From Bilabrum cf. latius (lineage: Eukaryota; Bigyra: Bicosoecida; Bigyra; Bicosoecida), in contig OZ237736.1 of assembly GCA_965178125.1 (NCBI GenBank), positions 1,488,001 to 1,552,000 on the forward strand: a DNA stretch of 64,000 nucleotides, in the 5' to 3' direction. Below are positions 1 through 11,500 of this stretch, piece by piece (within the stretch, counting starts at the first letter, position 1; every line of letters starts with the position of its first letter). The notes under the pieces are model-generated. The model was not told the origin of the DNA, did no database searches, and was given only the letters and a program-made list of their open reading frames with translations. Both the position numbers and the translations under genes were made by a program.

Positions 1-929
1 TGCCCTCCGTGTCAGCTCCTGCTGCTTCTTGATGGCCTCTCGCTTACGGCGCCACTCCTCCTTCTTGGCCTCGGCCGCCGCGCGAGCAGCTGCCTTCGCC
101 TCGCGCTCCATCACCGCCTGCAGCTCCCTCTCCTTCTCCTCCTCGCGCCGGCGCCTCCGCTCCTCTGCGGCCTCCCGCTCCCTGATTGCCCGCGCGGCCC
201 TCTCTTTCCTCTGCCTCTCCAGGGCCTCCTGCCTCTGCCTCGTGCGCTGCGCCTGCTGCTCCATGCGGCCCCCGATGGCGGCCATCTGCACCTCGTGCTC
301 CAGCATCCGGGCGATCTCGTCACGCTGGTGCTGGCGCATCTTCTCGAGGGCGTCCTGTTCCTTGCGGAGGGTGCTGTCTGCGGCTCCCACTGAGCTCCTG
401 CGCCTGCCGCTGCCCCTGCCAGCTCCGATCTGCAGGACGACGAGGTCTTTCGCACCAGACGCGATTATCGCATCGCGCGCCTGGATCACGGCTTGCAGCC
501 TCTCTGCGAGCTTGTGGGGAACATTGGGGCAGTGCAACATGCATGGGGTGCTTCGAGCGGCAGGGCCGAGTCGGGTGCCGCTGCGGCTTGCAACATACCT
601 CTTCTCCTCGCTTCGAACCGCTCGAACCGCTCTCGCTGCACGTCAGAGTCCTAACCGACCTCTCTAAATGCATCATAGTCGCGGAACACTAGCTCGTCGG
701 GATCTACACCGTGTCGCAGGCAGGCTTCAAGAGAGCGTGGCGACGTGAGCGGGGGTCTAACCGACCCGCGCTCGTCGAAAGAGTCCAACGAAATGCCCCC
801 ATCGGCTTCACTCTTTGGAACAATCCGTAATACCGGCAAATCACTGCCAGCTCCGCCGGCGGCAGGTCCAGAGCCGCCAAGCCTCTTCCTAGACTTTTTT
901 GCCGACTTTGATTTCGGTGATCGAGGCAT
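1..929 (-). CDS. CCDC177-like coiled-coil protein (partial, 3' end off window)
   Basis: Two exons are visible: 599-929 (first) and 1-503 (continuing past the window edge). The intron is 504-598 (95 nt; donor GTATGT, acceptor GCTCGCAG) and splices in phase 1. ATG at 929 opens a basic N-terminus, followed by a conserved block beginning LTSPRSLEACLRHGVDPDEL. That block resembles the N-terminal repeat of vertebrate CCDC177, a poorly characterised coiled-coil protein. After the intron comes a long Arg/Glu/Gln-rich helix with no stop to the edge. One internal TAG lies at 651-653, just before an ERFERFEARR-type helix, and would be Gln. The gene is divergent from the ABCD3-like gene. The homology is by motif recall only; any long coiled-coil axonemal protein is an alternative. 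Confidence 0.6.
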
Positions 930-1260
930 ACTAGCGCAATTTTTCCGACTCAATACCTTCAAACCTAATTATGAGAGGGAAGGGTTATCGCGAAGAGCCC
1001 CGCTACGGTGTTTGGCTTGCAGTATACGGGGTGGAAGAAGCCCGAGCCGTTCAGTGCAATGTTGCGAGTACTTTTGGTCCGGATCCGGAAATAGAATTCA
1101 AACCGCCCGGTGGGCTTTATGCGGTAATTTGTCTGTACTATAGAAGAGTAGGGCAAGTCTGCAATACATTTTCGCAATATCGTGACTGTGCCGAGTTGTA
1201 GCACGCTCAATTAACGATCTGCATCAACTCTGTGACCTGCGGCGGCCCCACCATCGAGCG
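930..1260. other. Divergent intergenic region
   Basis: This 331-nt stretch lies between the start of the CCDC177-like gene (minus) and the start of the ABCD3-like gene (plus). Base composition drops visibly below that of the flanking coding DNA. The short ORFs here have no protein-like character. It presumably holds both promoters, but I see no TATA box or other named element. Confidence 0.5.
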
Positions 1261-3441
1261 ATGCCGGTCCTCAGTCGTCCGATGCAGCTGCTGACATTCG
1301 TGGGAGGCCTCTCGCTCACGGCCGTTGCGATCCGGTAGTTTGGCCGTGGAGTTGCTAGGCATGCGCGGACGGTTGGCTTGCATGGCAGGGATGCGCGAGA
1401 CGCTGAAGACGACGAATCTTCGTCGGCCCAGCAAGGCGCCGGATCGTAGGCCCCGGGCAGCCGACGAACGCGGCGTAGGGGCCTGGCAGGTATTGCTAGG
1501 ATTGTTAAGATTTGTTGTCCCAACGGGATCGCATCGATAGAAGGTTTCTGGGCAGTGCTGTCGGCCGTGCTGATGCTCGTTCGAACGCAGGCAGACCTGC
1601 TCTCGATCAACAAGCAGACCGAGATTGAGCTTGCCATCATCCAGAAACGTGTCCGGTCCTTCGAGTCCCTCCTCGTGGAGGTCGCGCTGATCGCCATCCC
1701 GGTGAGCGCGGCAAACGCCATGATGCGGTACGCCCTGAAGCAGCTCGAGCACCGCCTGCAGCTCAACCTCACGGCCCACCTCGTCAGGAGGTGCACGGAG
1801 GAGAAGGTCCTGTACCGCCTCACACGGGTGGACGACCGCCTGCGGGAGGGCCCCCAGCACACCATCTCCGAGGACGCGGCCGAGTTCGCGCGCGTGCTCG
1901 TGGAGCTCTACCGCCGCGTGGTGTCCTCCCTCACCAACATCGCCATCTACTGCTACCGTCTCGGGCAGTCGATCGGCGTGGGCGCTCCCGCGGCGCTCAG
2001 CGGGTTCTTGCTTGCCTGCGGCGCCGCGCTCAACTGGCTGCGTCGGCCGGGCAGCGACGTGATGGCGGAGCGCAAGCGGCTGCAAGGGGAGCTCCAGCAC
2101 GTGGTGAGCAGGCTCTCGAGCGCGGCGGAGGAAGTGAGCTTCTACAGGGGGGAGGGGGCGGAGAGGGGGACGCTGCTGGGCGCGCTGAGCAGGCTGGTGG
2201 GGCTGCAGCAGCTGGGCAGCGGGTTCGAGCAGCTGGTGCACTTCTTGGAGACGATGCTCACGAAGCGAGTGGCGGCCATGGTCGGCTTCGTGGCGATGGC
2301 GAGGGCTTTCTTCCACTACTGGCCGGGCATGACGCAGGGAGAGGCCAGCGCGGGGGGCCCGGGGGCTGCACGCAGGGGCGGCGGCACGGCAGAGGGCAAG
2401 GCCGTGCAGGAGTACTACCGCTCGGGCCGGCTGATGGTGAACACCGCAGAGAGCGTGGGTCGGCTGGTGCTGGCCACGCGGGAGCTGTCCAAGCTGGGGG
2501 CCATGGAGGGGCGCATCGCCAGGCTGCTGGACGTGGTGGCTGACCTGCAGCAGGGGCACTACGAGCGGCCCATGGTGGGGGAGGCCAGGGACCAGGGGGG
2601 CAAGGGGGAGGGCAAGGGAAGCGGGGCGGCGGCAGCGCAGGCCGGCGCCGGGGGCGAGACCGTGCAACGCATCCCTTTCGTGCGTGGCACGGTGCAGGAG
2701 GCAGACGGCATCATCAAGTTCGACAAGGTGCCGGTGGTGACCCCGAACGGAGACGTGCTGGTGCGGTCACTGAGCTTCGAGGTGAGGCAGGGCCAGAACA
2801 CCATGCTCGTGGGGCCCAACGGGTGCGGCAAATCCAGCCTGTTCAGGATCCTCGCGGGCCTCTGGCCCCTGGCGGGTGGCTCCGTGACCCGCCCTCGGGC
2901 GAGCAAGCTCTTCTACATCCCGCAGAAGCCCTACCTCAGCATCGGCACACTCAGGGAACAGGTCGTGTACCCCGACAAGGCGGACGCAGGCGGCTCGCAG
3001 GACGCCGCCATCATGGCCCTCCTGGAGCAGGTGCAGCTGGGAGCCATGGTGCAGCAGAAGGGGGGACTCGGAGCCGTAAGGAACTGGGACTCGGAGTGCA
3101 GCGGGGGGCAGAAGCAGAGGCTGGCCATCGCGCGGCTGCTCCACCACCGGCCCGCTTTTGCGGTGCTGGACGAGTGCACGGCCTCTGTCTCGCAGGACGT
3201 GGAGGACGCGCTGTACCAGACGGCCGCATCCATGGGCATGAGCCTGTTCACGATCTCGCACAGCAAGGAGGTGTGGAAGCACCACTCGCACGTGCTGCGG
3301 TTCGACGGCAGAGGGGGGTACCAGTTCCGGGAGCTGTCGGACAGGGAGAGGGCGGGAGGCGGGGGCGCCTTTGGAGACGAGGACGGGGAGGCCGCGAGCG
3401 TGGGTGCTAGCGATGGGGAGCAAGAGGAGGGTGTGGAGTAA
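1261..3441 (+). CDS. Peroxisomal ABC half-transporter, ABCD3/PMP70-like
   Basis: This is a 726-residue single-exon gene ending in TAA. Starting at ATG 1261 (or 1282) restores a hydrophobic N-terminus and the block LARIVKICCP, which matches the ABCD3 segment before transmembrane helix 2. That region is only readable through TAG codons at 1336 and 1447; otherwise the gene appears to begin inside the protein near 1555 with a false frameshift. The membrane domain carries the ABCD motif AAEEVSFYRG near residues 290-300. The ATPase domain has Walker A GPNGCGKS (about 518-525), signature CSGGQKQRL, Walker B FAVLDE and an H-loop histidine in TISHSKE. ABCD3 proteins import branched or long-chain acyl-CoA into peroxisomes as dimers; the substrate here is inferred from family. 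The acidic C-terminal tail is non-conserved. Confidence 0.92.
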
Positions 3442-3577
3442 TGTGTGTTGCCCTGTGGAACGATGAGAGCGCACGTGGCGAAATGTGATCTGCCAACTTG
3501 AAGATGAAGACACATGGCACCCTGGATGCGACGGGCGTTCACGCAAACGACCCCAACTGCGGAGGCGAGTGCGACAA

Positions 3578-5692
3578 ATGTCGTTCCATGGAAAGGATCC
3601 CACCGTGACAGATAGGATATCGTGCGCCTCCGTTCGCTTGTGGCGTGGCGTACTTCCTGCGATGGCCATCGCTAGCTTCTACGCCGTCGCGCTTGGCATT
3701 CGGTCGACGCTGTCGTTCCCGTACTTGCAGACTCTTGTTGATTGCGATGCCCCTACTGAGGTTCCACGATCTTCGCCCGATTGGCCCGGGTCGGCTAATT
3801 GCAACGACACAGACACGGTGGTGGGAGAGGCGCAGGTTCTGCGAGGGTTCTGCTCCGCCTCTGACCTGACAATCTAGTTCGTGGCCACTCCGATTGTCGG
3901 AAGAATAGCAGATTCATTTGGGCGCCGTCCAGTGGCGCTGTATTCCGCCATTGCGTTTGCGATCGCCGGCTTCGCTTTCATTGTCTCGGCGCTGTATGGA
4001 TCATTCGAGTGGTACTACCTGTCTTTCATAACTTCGTCCTTCGGGGGATCGATGGGAATCATGATGTCGACGCAGCTCGTCGACTTTACGCACGACTTGG
4101 ATCAGCGAGCCGGAATGGTCGGGGGCTACACAAGCCTGAGCCTGGCGCTTGGCCTTGCGAGCACAGCTGCAATCGCAGCATTCTTTGTCGAGGGGAACCC
4201 GACAGACTACACTTTGATGACATTTGTTCTATTCGTAGCATCGCTGTCGATCATGGTGCTCACTTATTTTACCTGGCCCGAGTCGCTCGTGGTTCGAAGC
4301 GAGCGTTGCTGCTGCTGCTGCTGCCTCCCGTGCGGCATGTGCGGGCCCCAGGGCTGCCTCGCCAACTGCCGCACGCACTGGCAACCGAAAGATTTCGGGC
4401 ACCTCACCGATGCGTCCGCTCGCGCGGCGCACGGAAGCTCGGAGAAGCTGGACGTGGGGGGCGCAGGGGACGCGGATAGGGAAGCCACGCGCGCTTTGGC
4501 AGCGGCCATGGACACGGGAGGCATGGGGGGAGGGCCCAGGGCACACAGTAGGAGCCTCATCGACGTGGGCGTTGCGGATGCTCCGGGGCTCGCGGGGGAT
4601 GAGGGTGGTGTGGCGGGTGGGGGCGAGCAGGGGGGCGGAGCACCTGCTCGAGAGCTGAGCATGGCCGACTTGTCAGCTGCAGCGGGTGTGGACGGCGGCA
4701 CGGCGGGGCCAGCAGCAGCAGCAGCAGCAGCAGAGACTGCGAAAGGCGGCGCAAAGGAGGGAACAGAGCTGCGGGCGAGCACACCTTCTCCTGTTCCCCA
4801 GGGTGGGGGGCTCTCCTACGGGACCCAGGTGCAGGAGGAGGACACCCCCCCAGGGACTTACCTGCCCCCCAGCCGGCCGTGGAAGTGGTCCTTTCTGTGC
4901 CCGTGCAGCGGGTGCTCTTAGCTGAAGGATGACCCTTTCCTGCGGGCCATCTCGGTGGTGGTGTTCATGGTCATTTTCGCCTTCAGCTCGCTCATCACAC
5001 TGCAGGCACTCGTCATCGCAGAGTACCGCTGGTCGAACGCCCAGGCCATCTACTTTGGGCTGGCCGCTGGCGTCCTCCTGGCGGTGAGCCTCGTCAGCTC
5101 CTCCTGTCTGCTGCCTCGGCTGGGGGCCGTGAACGCGCTCAGGATTGGCTTCTCCCTGCTGCTGGCCGGGATCGCCCTCATCAGCGCGGCGCCGGTGGGA
5201 GCCGTGATGACCGTGGTGGGCGCGGTGGCCATGTGCGCCGCTGCCTTTGCGCTCCCCGCCTTCGCCGCGGTGGTGACCCACTCGGCCTCGGCGCAGAGAC
5301 AGGCGCAGACGCAGGCTCTGCTTGCCACGGTGGCTCTGCTCCCCGCGGCCGTGGGCGCCATCCTGTTCAGCCTCATGTTCGACGCGGTGGACCATATCGG
5401 GGGGATCCTCTCGGTGCCCTTCCTGACCGGGACTGGGATCATGGTCCTGGCCCTCGTGCTCGCGGAGCTGTGGGTGGTCAGGGGGTTTCCCGAGAAACTG
5501 GCCGCCGCGGAGAGGGCAGTGGCCAGGGCCGCCAAGGCGCAGTCGGGCGGGCCGGCCGGTGGCGGCGAGACAGGCGCCGGGTCCTACGACCCCAAGGAGG
5601 CCCAGCGAGGGGGGCACTGGGATGCCGGCCAGGATGCGTCGGGCAGCGAACAGCCTTTCGAGGAAGACGACGAGCCGTACGCAGATGTGTGA
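3578..5692 (+). CDS. Major facilitator superfamily transporter
   Basis: This 704-residue protein is read in one frame through TAG at 3875 and 4919 to TGA at 5690. The N-terminal half carries the MFS signature loop GRIADSFGRRP directly after the first TAG, then four hydrophobic helices. A central hydrophilic loop of about 200 residues (roughly 4300-4920) is Gly/Ala-rich, with a Cys cluster at its start. The second TAG sits just before helix 7, and six further hydrophobic segments follow to about 5500, with a charged tail. MFS proteins are secondary transporters of small solutes; the substrate cannot be told. ATG 3578 is the first Met in the open frame; 3659 is an alternative. It lies 137 nt downstream of the ABCD3-like gene. 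Each TAG joins helices that belong to one 12-helix protein. Confidence 0.85.
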
Positions 5693-6350
5693 GTCGGTAT
5701 TACTTTCACACTGGGTGCTGACCCCGTTGCACTCTTATCATCTATCTCTTGATATTCAATGGTGCCGCAACATACACCGCTGAGTGGTCCTCGGCAAGTA
5801 GAGGATCGAGTAGAGTCAGTTGTAAACGAGCAAAATACGCTGCGGCTGGCGCTTTTGCCCGGCGAGCGGGCAATTTGGTCGGCCCCGAGCACTTATTCGG
5901 AGCGCGCGATTTGGAGCGTTCTCTTCACAATTGCTAGTGTCAACTACTTCTTTATGCTCTTTACGTGGATTTCGCCCGTCTCGACGCGACAGCCAGCGCA
6001 CGCAGGGGCGAGAAAGCCGGAAGGATCGGATCCGATTTGTTGGTTCCGCTTCGCGGCGCGGCGTGCCAGTGGCGAGTGTGCAGTAGATGACCGGGTCCTG
6101 GCCAGCCTTCCGGCTTTCTCACTCCTCTTTAACTCGATTTCAACTTATTCCGTCTTTGAAGTCTCTACCTTGGCGTTGGCATTTGACTTGTTCGAGAGAA
6201 GTTCTAAAACCAGGTTGGGCGAAATAGACTAGGTCGTTTCCCCCCAGCTCGTTCTGTTTGTCAGTCGCTGGTTTTCATTCTGCAGCCGCCAACCAGTTGG
6301 CCTGATACATAAACAAGTCACAAACGTGGAGCATCGACTGCCTAGTAGCC
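5693..6350. other. Intergenic region upstream of zinc-finger gene 1
   Basis: This lower-GC stretch lies between the MFS stop and the zinc-finger ATG. A plus-strand frame is open from 5759 to 6357 if TAG is read through (TAG at 6230). Its translation has no recognisable domain and its composition is unlike the neighbouring genes. It more likely holds the MFS 3' end and the zinc-finger promoter and leader. The context before the ATG at 6351 (agccATGG) is a good eukaryotic start context. Confidence 0.4.
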
Positions 6351-7946
6351 ATGGCTAAAGCCGGTCCAAGCTCCGAGGAGGTGATCGACCTTGTTCACAG
6401 CGACTTCAGCGAGAGCGACGCGTGCGAAAGTGATGTCGAAGCCCCCGACAGATGCTTCGGCAGAAGTGCAGGAACAAGACAAAGAACTCGCAGTAGCAGG
6501 CATGGAAACCGTAGTGTGTATTCGAACGGCAGGGCACGGTATACAAGTCGCGACCGGTCTGGTAGGTCTAGTCCCGTGTCCACTGTGGCGTCAGGTTCAT
6601 CCAGCAGCAGCACAGTATCGTAGCAGGTGGTGCAGCCATCGATCGAGGCAAGCTCAGGCGCAGCTGCAGGCGGCAGCAGCAGCGCCTCTCTGGGGCAGAA
6701 ACGCGGCAGGCAGACAGTTTCGTGTGTGGAGGCATCTGACGTCTCCTCGGATGGGAGGGCGAAGAGGCGGCGGTAGGAAGCAGCTGGAGGTGTCTCAGCT
6801 GACAGATATGAGTGCGAGGACTGCGGGAAAGTGCTGAGCAGCATGGCCAGCTTGAGGAAGCACATGTCCACTGTGCATCTGGGCGAGCGCAAGCACGAGT
6901 GCAGTGTGTGCGGCAAGGCATTCGGGCAGGCAGGCTCACTCAGGACGCACATGTCCACTGTGCATCTGGGCGAGCGCAAGCACGAGTGCAGTGTGTGCGG
7001 CAAGGCATTCGGGCAGGCAGGCTCACTCAGGACGCACATGTCCACTGTGCATCTGGGCGAGCGCAAGCACGAGTGCAGTGTGTGCGGCAAGGCATTCGGT
7101 GTGGCAGGCTCACTCAGGAGACACATGTCCACTGTGCATCTGGGCGAGCGCAAGCACGAGTGCAGTGTGTGCGGCAAGGCATTCGGGGAGGCAGGCTCAC
7201 TCAGGACGCACATGTCCACTGTGCATCTGGGCGAGCGCAAGCACGAGTGCAGTGTGTGCGGGAAGGCATTCGGGGAGGCAGGCTCACTCAGGACGCACAT
7301 GTCCACTGTGCATCTGGGCGAGCGCAAGCACGAGTGCAGTGTGTGCGGCAAGGCATTCGGGCAGGCAGGCTCACTCAGGACGCACATGTCCACTGTGCAT
7401 CTGGGCGAGCGCAAGCACGAGTGCAGTGTGTGCGGCAAGGCATTCGGGCAGGCAGGCTCACTCAGGACGCACATGTCCACCGTGCATCTCGGGGAGCGCA
7501 AGCACGAGTGCAGTGTGTGCGGCAAGGCATTCGGTGTGGCAGGCTCACTCAGGACGCACATGTCCACTGTGCATCTGGGCGAGCGCAAGCACGAGTGCAG
7601 TGTGTGCGGGAAGGCATTCGGGGAGGCAGGCTCACTCAGGACGCACATGTCCACTGTGCATCTGGGCGAGCGCAAGCACGAGTGCAGTGTGTGCGGCAAG
7701 GCATTCGGGCAGGCAGGCCATCTCAGGACGCACATGTCCACCGTGCATCTGGGCGAGCGCAAGCACGAGTGCAGTGTGTGCGGCAAGGCATTCGGGGAGG
7801 CAGGCTCACTCAGGAGACACATGTCCACTGTGCATCTGGGCGAGCGCAAGCACGAGTGCAGTGTGTGCGGGAAGGCATTCGGGGAGGCAGGCTCACTCAG
7901 GACGCACATGTCCACTGTGCATCTGGGCTAGCGTAAGCACGAATGA
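6351..7946 (+). CDS. C2H2 zinc-finger protein with 13 near-identical fingers (paralogue 1)
   Basis: This 531-residue protein is read through TAG at 6621, 6774 and 7929 to TGA at 7944. The N-terminus contains EEVIDLV followed by acidic and serine residues, a typical SUMO-interacting motif. A basic GRAKRRR stretch precedes the second TAG and looks like a nuclear localisation signal. Next comes one degenerate finger (CEDCGK) and twelve fingers of the form HECSVCGKAFG-x-AG-x-L-x-x-H-x4-H, joined by LGERK linkers with a 28-residue period. Helix positions -1, 3 and 6 are the only ones that vary (Q/E/V, S/H, T/R). The protein is probably a nuclear sequence-specific DNA-binding factor. The last linker has TAG where the other repeats have GAG, and TGA replaces the next Cys codon, so the array simply tails off. 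It is a paralogue of the gene at 17151. Confidence 0.88.
6858..7928 (+). repeat. 84-bp tandem repeat encoding zinc fingers (array 1)
   Basis: About twelve direct 84-bp units are nearly identical at the DNA level, including synonymous positions. Differences are concentrated in the codons for helix positions -1, 3 and 6, plus a few third-base changes. This indicates recent unequal exchange or gene conversion. It is coding and is not a CRISPR array, because the units are contiguous with no unique spacers. Confidence 0.9.
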
Positions 7947-8010
7947 AATATCCGGGGTCGCTTCCGCGCATGTGATGATGCACCTTTCCAGCATCAGCTC
8001 CTTTTAAAGT

Positions 8011-8460
8011 CTATCTTGAAATCCAGGATGGGCTCCTGGCCGCTGTGCATCCGGATTCCGGAATCCGTAAATCCGCTCCGAGCCAGATGTCCCGCACATA
8101 CCCCCCCTGCTCCATCATGCTCCACAAAGCGCGCTGAGACCCACCCATGCCCGGTAGAGCCTTCACGATCGCCTGCAGCACGTCGGAGGCCCGGCCCCCG
8201 CTGTCATCTGCCCGCACCGCCGCCTCCACCATGGCCTCCCCGCCCGCCAGCACCGCTATCAGGCCCTGCTACACATCCCGCGCCGTCGCCGCACACGTAC
8301 ACGCCCTCCTTCACGATGAGCTGCCTGAGCCTGTCAGCCACCTGAGGCTCCAGCATGCGATTCCACACGTACGTCCTGGCTCCCTCCACCACGTGCTGAA
8401 CGTTATCGTCATCATCGTGCCTCCGGTCCTGCGCCGGCTCGCCACCGCGGCCATCCTGAC
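8011..8460 (-). pseudogene. C-terminal remnant of a CPR-type NADPH flavoprotein reductase
   Basis: Reading the minus strand gives VQHVV, then KEGVYVCGD, then ARDV-TAG-QGLIAVLAGG, and finally EQGGYVRDIW. This order matches the NADPH-binding C-terminus of cytochrome P450 reductase and related diflavin reductases. Two defects are visible. The frame shifts by one base near 8285, between VYVCGD and ARDV. The FMN domain, FAD domain and most of the NADP domain are absent, because the membrane-protein gene ends just upstream at 8585. The TAG at 8269 falls where reductases commonly have Gln (AKDVQ). A strong donor (GTGAGT, ~8544) and acceptor (TTTTGTCAG, ~8454) flank the 5' side, so a spliced exon of a larger gene cannot be excluded. 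After VRDIW the frame runs through TAG 8011 to TGA 7897, inside the zinc-finger 3' end. Confidence 0.55.
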
Positions 8461-8584
8461 AAAAGGGCACGCCGCGGGTCGCAGCCCACGGCCGCAGCAG
8501 CCCACGATCCGCCCGGACCGGCACACACACGAAACGAAGCAATAACTCACGAAAATCCCGTGCACGCCTATACCACACAACCCC

Positions 8585-11500
8585 TCATTTTCGCCTCGAG
8601 CGCCGCTGCTTGCGCGAAGACCTCCCCTTGGACCCCGCGCCATCCGAACTGGCTGCAGGCTGGCTGCCAGCAGCCTCAGGCTGCTGCTCCATCGCCGCCC
8701 CTCTCGTGCTTGCCGGGGACAGCAGCATGCCCCCGCTGGATGAGCTCCTCGGAGGAGGAGGCCCCAGGCTAGACGCCGCGTCGCCGTCCTCCATCGACAG
8801 CGAAGCGGCGCTACTGCCCCGCGGGACGCGGTCCGAGACGCCGCTGCCCCCTCCCCTAGACCCAGGCCCTCTGGCCCCGCCCTGGCCCTGGCCCTCGCCC
8901 TCGCCGCCCCCCACGGGGAGCGCCAAGGTGCTGGACCCCTACCCGAGGCCCGCCCCGATGCTGCTTCCCTCCCTACCCAGCTCCATCGAGCTCGTGGACC
9001 GGGAGCCCGCGTGCCGCAAGCCCCCCGCGCCGGCCCCCCTCCGTGCCCCAGGCCTCTCGGCGGGCATGCGGGCCCCTCCCTGGGAGCCCACCTCGAAGGC
9101 CACCTCGCTCTCGTAGCTCTCCAGCACCGGAGCCAGAGGCTCGGCGGCACCTATCCCGGCACCACCACCGCCACCGTGATTGCTGTTGGCACTCGCGTCG
9201 CTGCTCGCTGCCTGGCTTCCCTGGGGGAGACCCCCTGCCCTGTGCATGGGCCCGGGCTCGGTGGGCCGGTTGTCCACCTGCTGCGTGTTCCCTGAAGAAG
9301 GAGAGGCCAAGGCCGAGAAAGACCCACCGGCACTACCCGCGGTCTAGCTCCCCACCCCCTGCCCTCCGTCCCTGCCACCCTGTGCCATCGCCATGGCACC
9401 CGCACCAGCACCCGCACCCGTAAGGCCCATGCCGGACTCGGCCCCAGGAGCCCTCCGCACGGGCCCCAGGATACCCCCCTGGCCCTGGCCCAGGCTCGAC
9501 CGCCCAGGCCCGGTCCCAGGCCCCGACATGGACAGCGACAGGCTGCCAAGGCTGCGAGAACCCTCGCTACCGGACTGGGACTGCGACCGCCCCCCCGCTT
9601 CCACGCCTCGCTGCCGGGACCCGGAACTGGCCCTGGCAGCCGCACGGGCGATGGCACTCGCCCTGTCGGAGCCCTCAGAATCGCTCTCCAGGAGGTCCTG
9701 ACCCGAGTCTGACTCAGATGGGGTGCCCTCGTTCCCGTTCCCCTCCTCCTCCTCCTCACCCTCCAGCAGCGCGCCCTGCCTGGCCACCCCACCCCTCCTC
9801 CCGGTGAAGTCACTCCTACCCTACCCCCGCCCCGGGCTGCCGCTTGACAGGTCAAGCGCGGGCAGCTGCTGCTGCTGCTGCTGCTCGCCATCCGTGCCCT
9901 GCCGGACTGCGCTCCCAGGCAGCCGGCCCGCCCCTGCCGCCCTCGATTCCCATAGCGCCGGCTGTCGCAGCGGAGATGACTCGCTGCTGCGTCTCCTGGA
10001 AGAAGAAGAAGAAGAAGCAGAGCCAAAGGGCGCCTTTCGCAGGGAGCCCGTGCCACTTCCTTCCCCCCCCGCCGTCGTCGTCGTGCTCCCGATCCAGGAC
10101 CGGCCTGCAGCCCCACTCGTGCCCAGGCCCTGGCCCAGGCCCATCCCGACCGAGACCCCCGTGGACGAGCGTCTCCTGTTCGAGTTCCCCAGCAGGCGCT
10201 CCTTGGCCGGCTCCTTGGCCGGGGAGGCCCGCAGGAAGTACAGGACACCCGACGTGACGATGATCTCGTTGGTGAGGTAGATGATGAAGATCAGCAGCCA
10301 CCACCAGTCCCTCGGCACGGAGCGGTCGGTCGTCTGTGCGAACACCCAGGTCTGGTACATGAGAGTCACGCTGTGGGTGACCTGCCCGAAAATAATCACG
10401 ATGGCGACGCCCCAGATGCGGCAATACTTGTCAGCGCGCGCGTTCGTCTGCCGGAGCTCCTCCTCCAGCTCCTCCTGCTGCTGCTCGTAGGAGATCGCCG
10501 CGCCCGCGTCCCTCGCGCCCGCACCGCTCCCGCCGATGCTGCCGTACCTGACGCGCTGCAGCTTGGGGCCGGGTGACGCATTCGAGGAGCGTGACCGGCC
10601 CCTCGCACCATGCACCTGGTATCCGCTGCCGCGCCGACCGCCCTACCCCGCCCCTAGGGGCAGGTGCGTGGGTGCCGAGGCCGGCGCCACGCCCCCCTCG
10701 TCTTCGGCCAGCAGCTGCTGGGGATCGAAGGGTTCCGCAGGTGCCGGAGGCGCGGGGAGCAGCCTTTCTCCAGGTCCCCTGGGGCCCGCGGTCCACGTGT
10801 GGGGGACGGGGGGTGCCGCTGCCCCCCACCCTCCCAGGGGAGAACCCCCCCCATACGGGGCCACACCGAGCAACCGCCGCTCTCCCACCCTGCCCCCTCC
10901 CCCGCCGATGTCCTTTCTAGGGCTAAACCGCGCCCCCCCTGCTCCCGCTCCGGTCCTGGGGGAGGTCATGCGGCCGCCCGCGCCCATGCCCCTGCCGCCG
11001 GCCGAAGAGGCGCTCGCGAGGCGCCGCCGCTAACCCCCGTAGAATCCGCTCGTACCGCCACCGCCCCCGCCTGTAGTACTGCTACGTCTAACAGAGGCAG
11101 CAGCGGCCCCCGCCGAGGCCGACGTGGAAAACGGTCCCCGGACGACGGGGTCCAGTGCTTCACGTAGTCTCGTGAACACAACAACGAATAAGACGGCGGT
11201 GATGAGCGCCATGACGCAATCCACGATAGAATGTAGCATGATGACGAAGTAGAACGATGACCCGATGGCGACCAAGATTGTTATGACCATGGCAAGCAGG
11301 TAGATGCCAAGCCATCCGAATATGAGCCGCTGGGCTGTCGAGAGCTAGAACCACGGGTCCTGCGCCACGCTTCTCCAGGCCGCTACCCAGTAGTACATGA
11401 TTAGACCTAACATGCCGTAGAAAAGCATCTGCGCGCGCGAGCAGTGCACGGCATGGTACTGGTGCGAAGAAGGAAATAGTGGACAAATCACAGAATCGAT

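Noticed and set aside
1325-1560. Frameshift or extra intron in the ABCD3-like gene
   Set aside because: The plus-strand frame of the ATPase is itself continuous upstream to ATG 1261 once TAG 1336 and 1447 are read through.
1207-2667. 486-codon minus-strand ORF opposite the ABC transporter
   Set aside because: It is antisense to strongly conserved ABCD3 sequence, with a His/Leu/Arg/Ala-biased shadow composition.
5759-6357. A separate ~200-codon gene upstream of zinc-finger gene 1
   Set aside because: The frame exists but has no domain, lower GC than all confirmed genes here, and overlaps the zinc-finger start.
9151-10248. Long antisense ORFs such as the 365-codon minus-strand frame
   Set aside because: It is a shadow of GC-rich coding DNA in another frame; its Arg/Gly/Pro/Ala composition is typical of wrong-frame translation, and it overlaps the better-supported membrane-protein frame.
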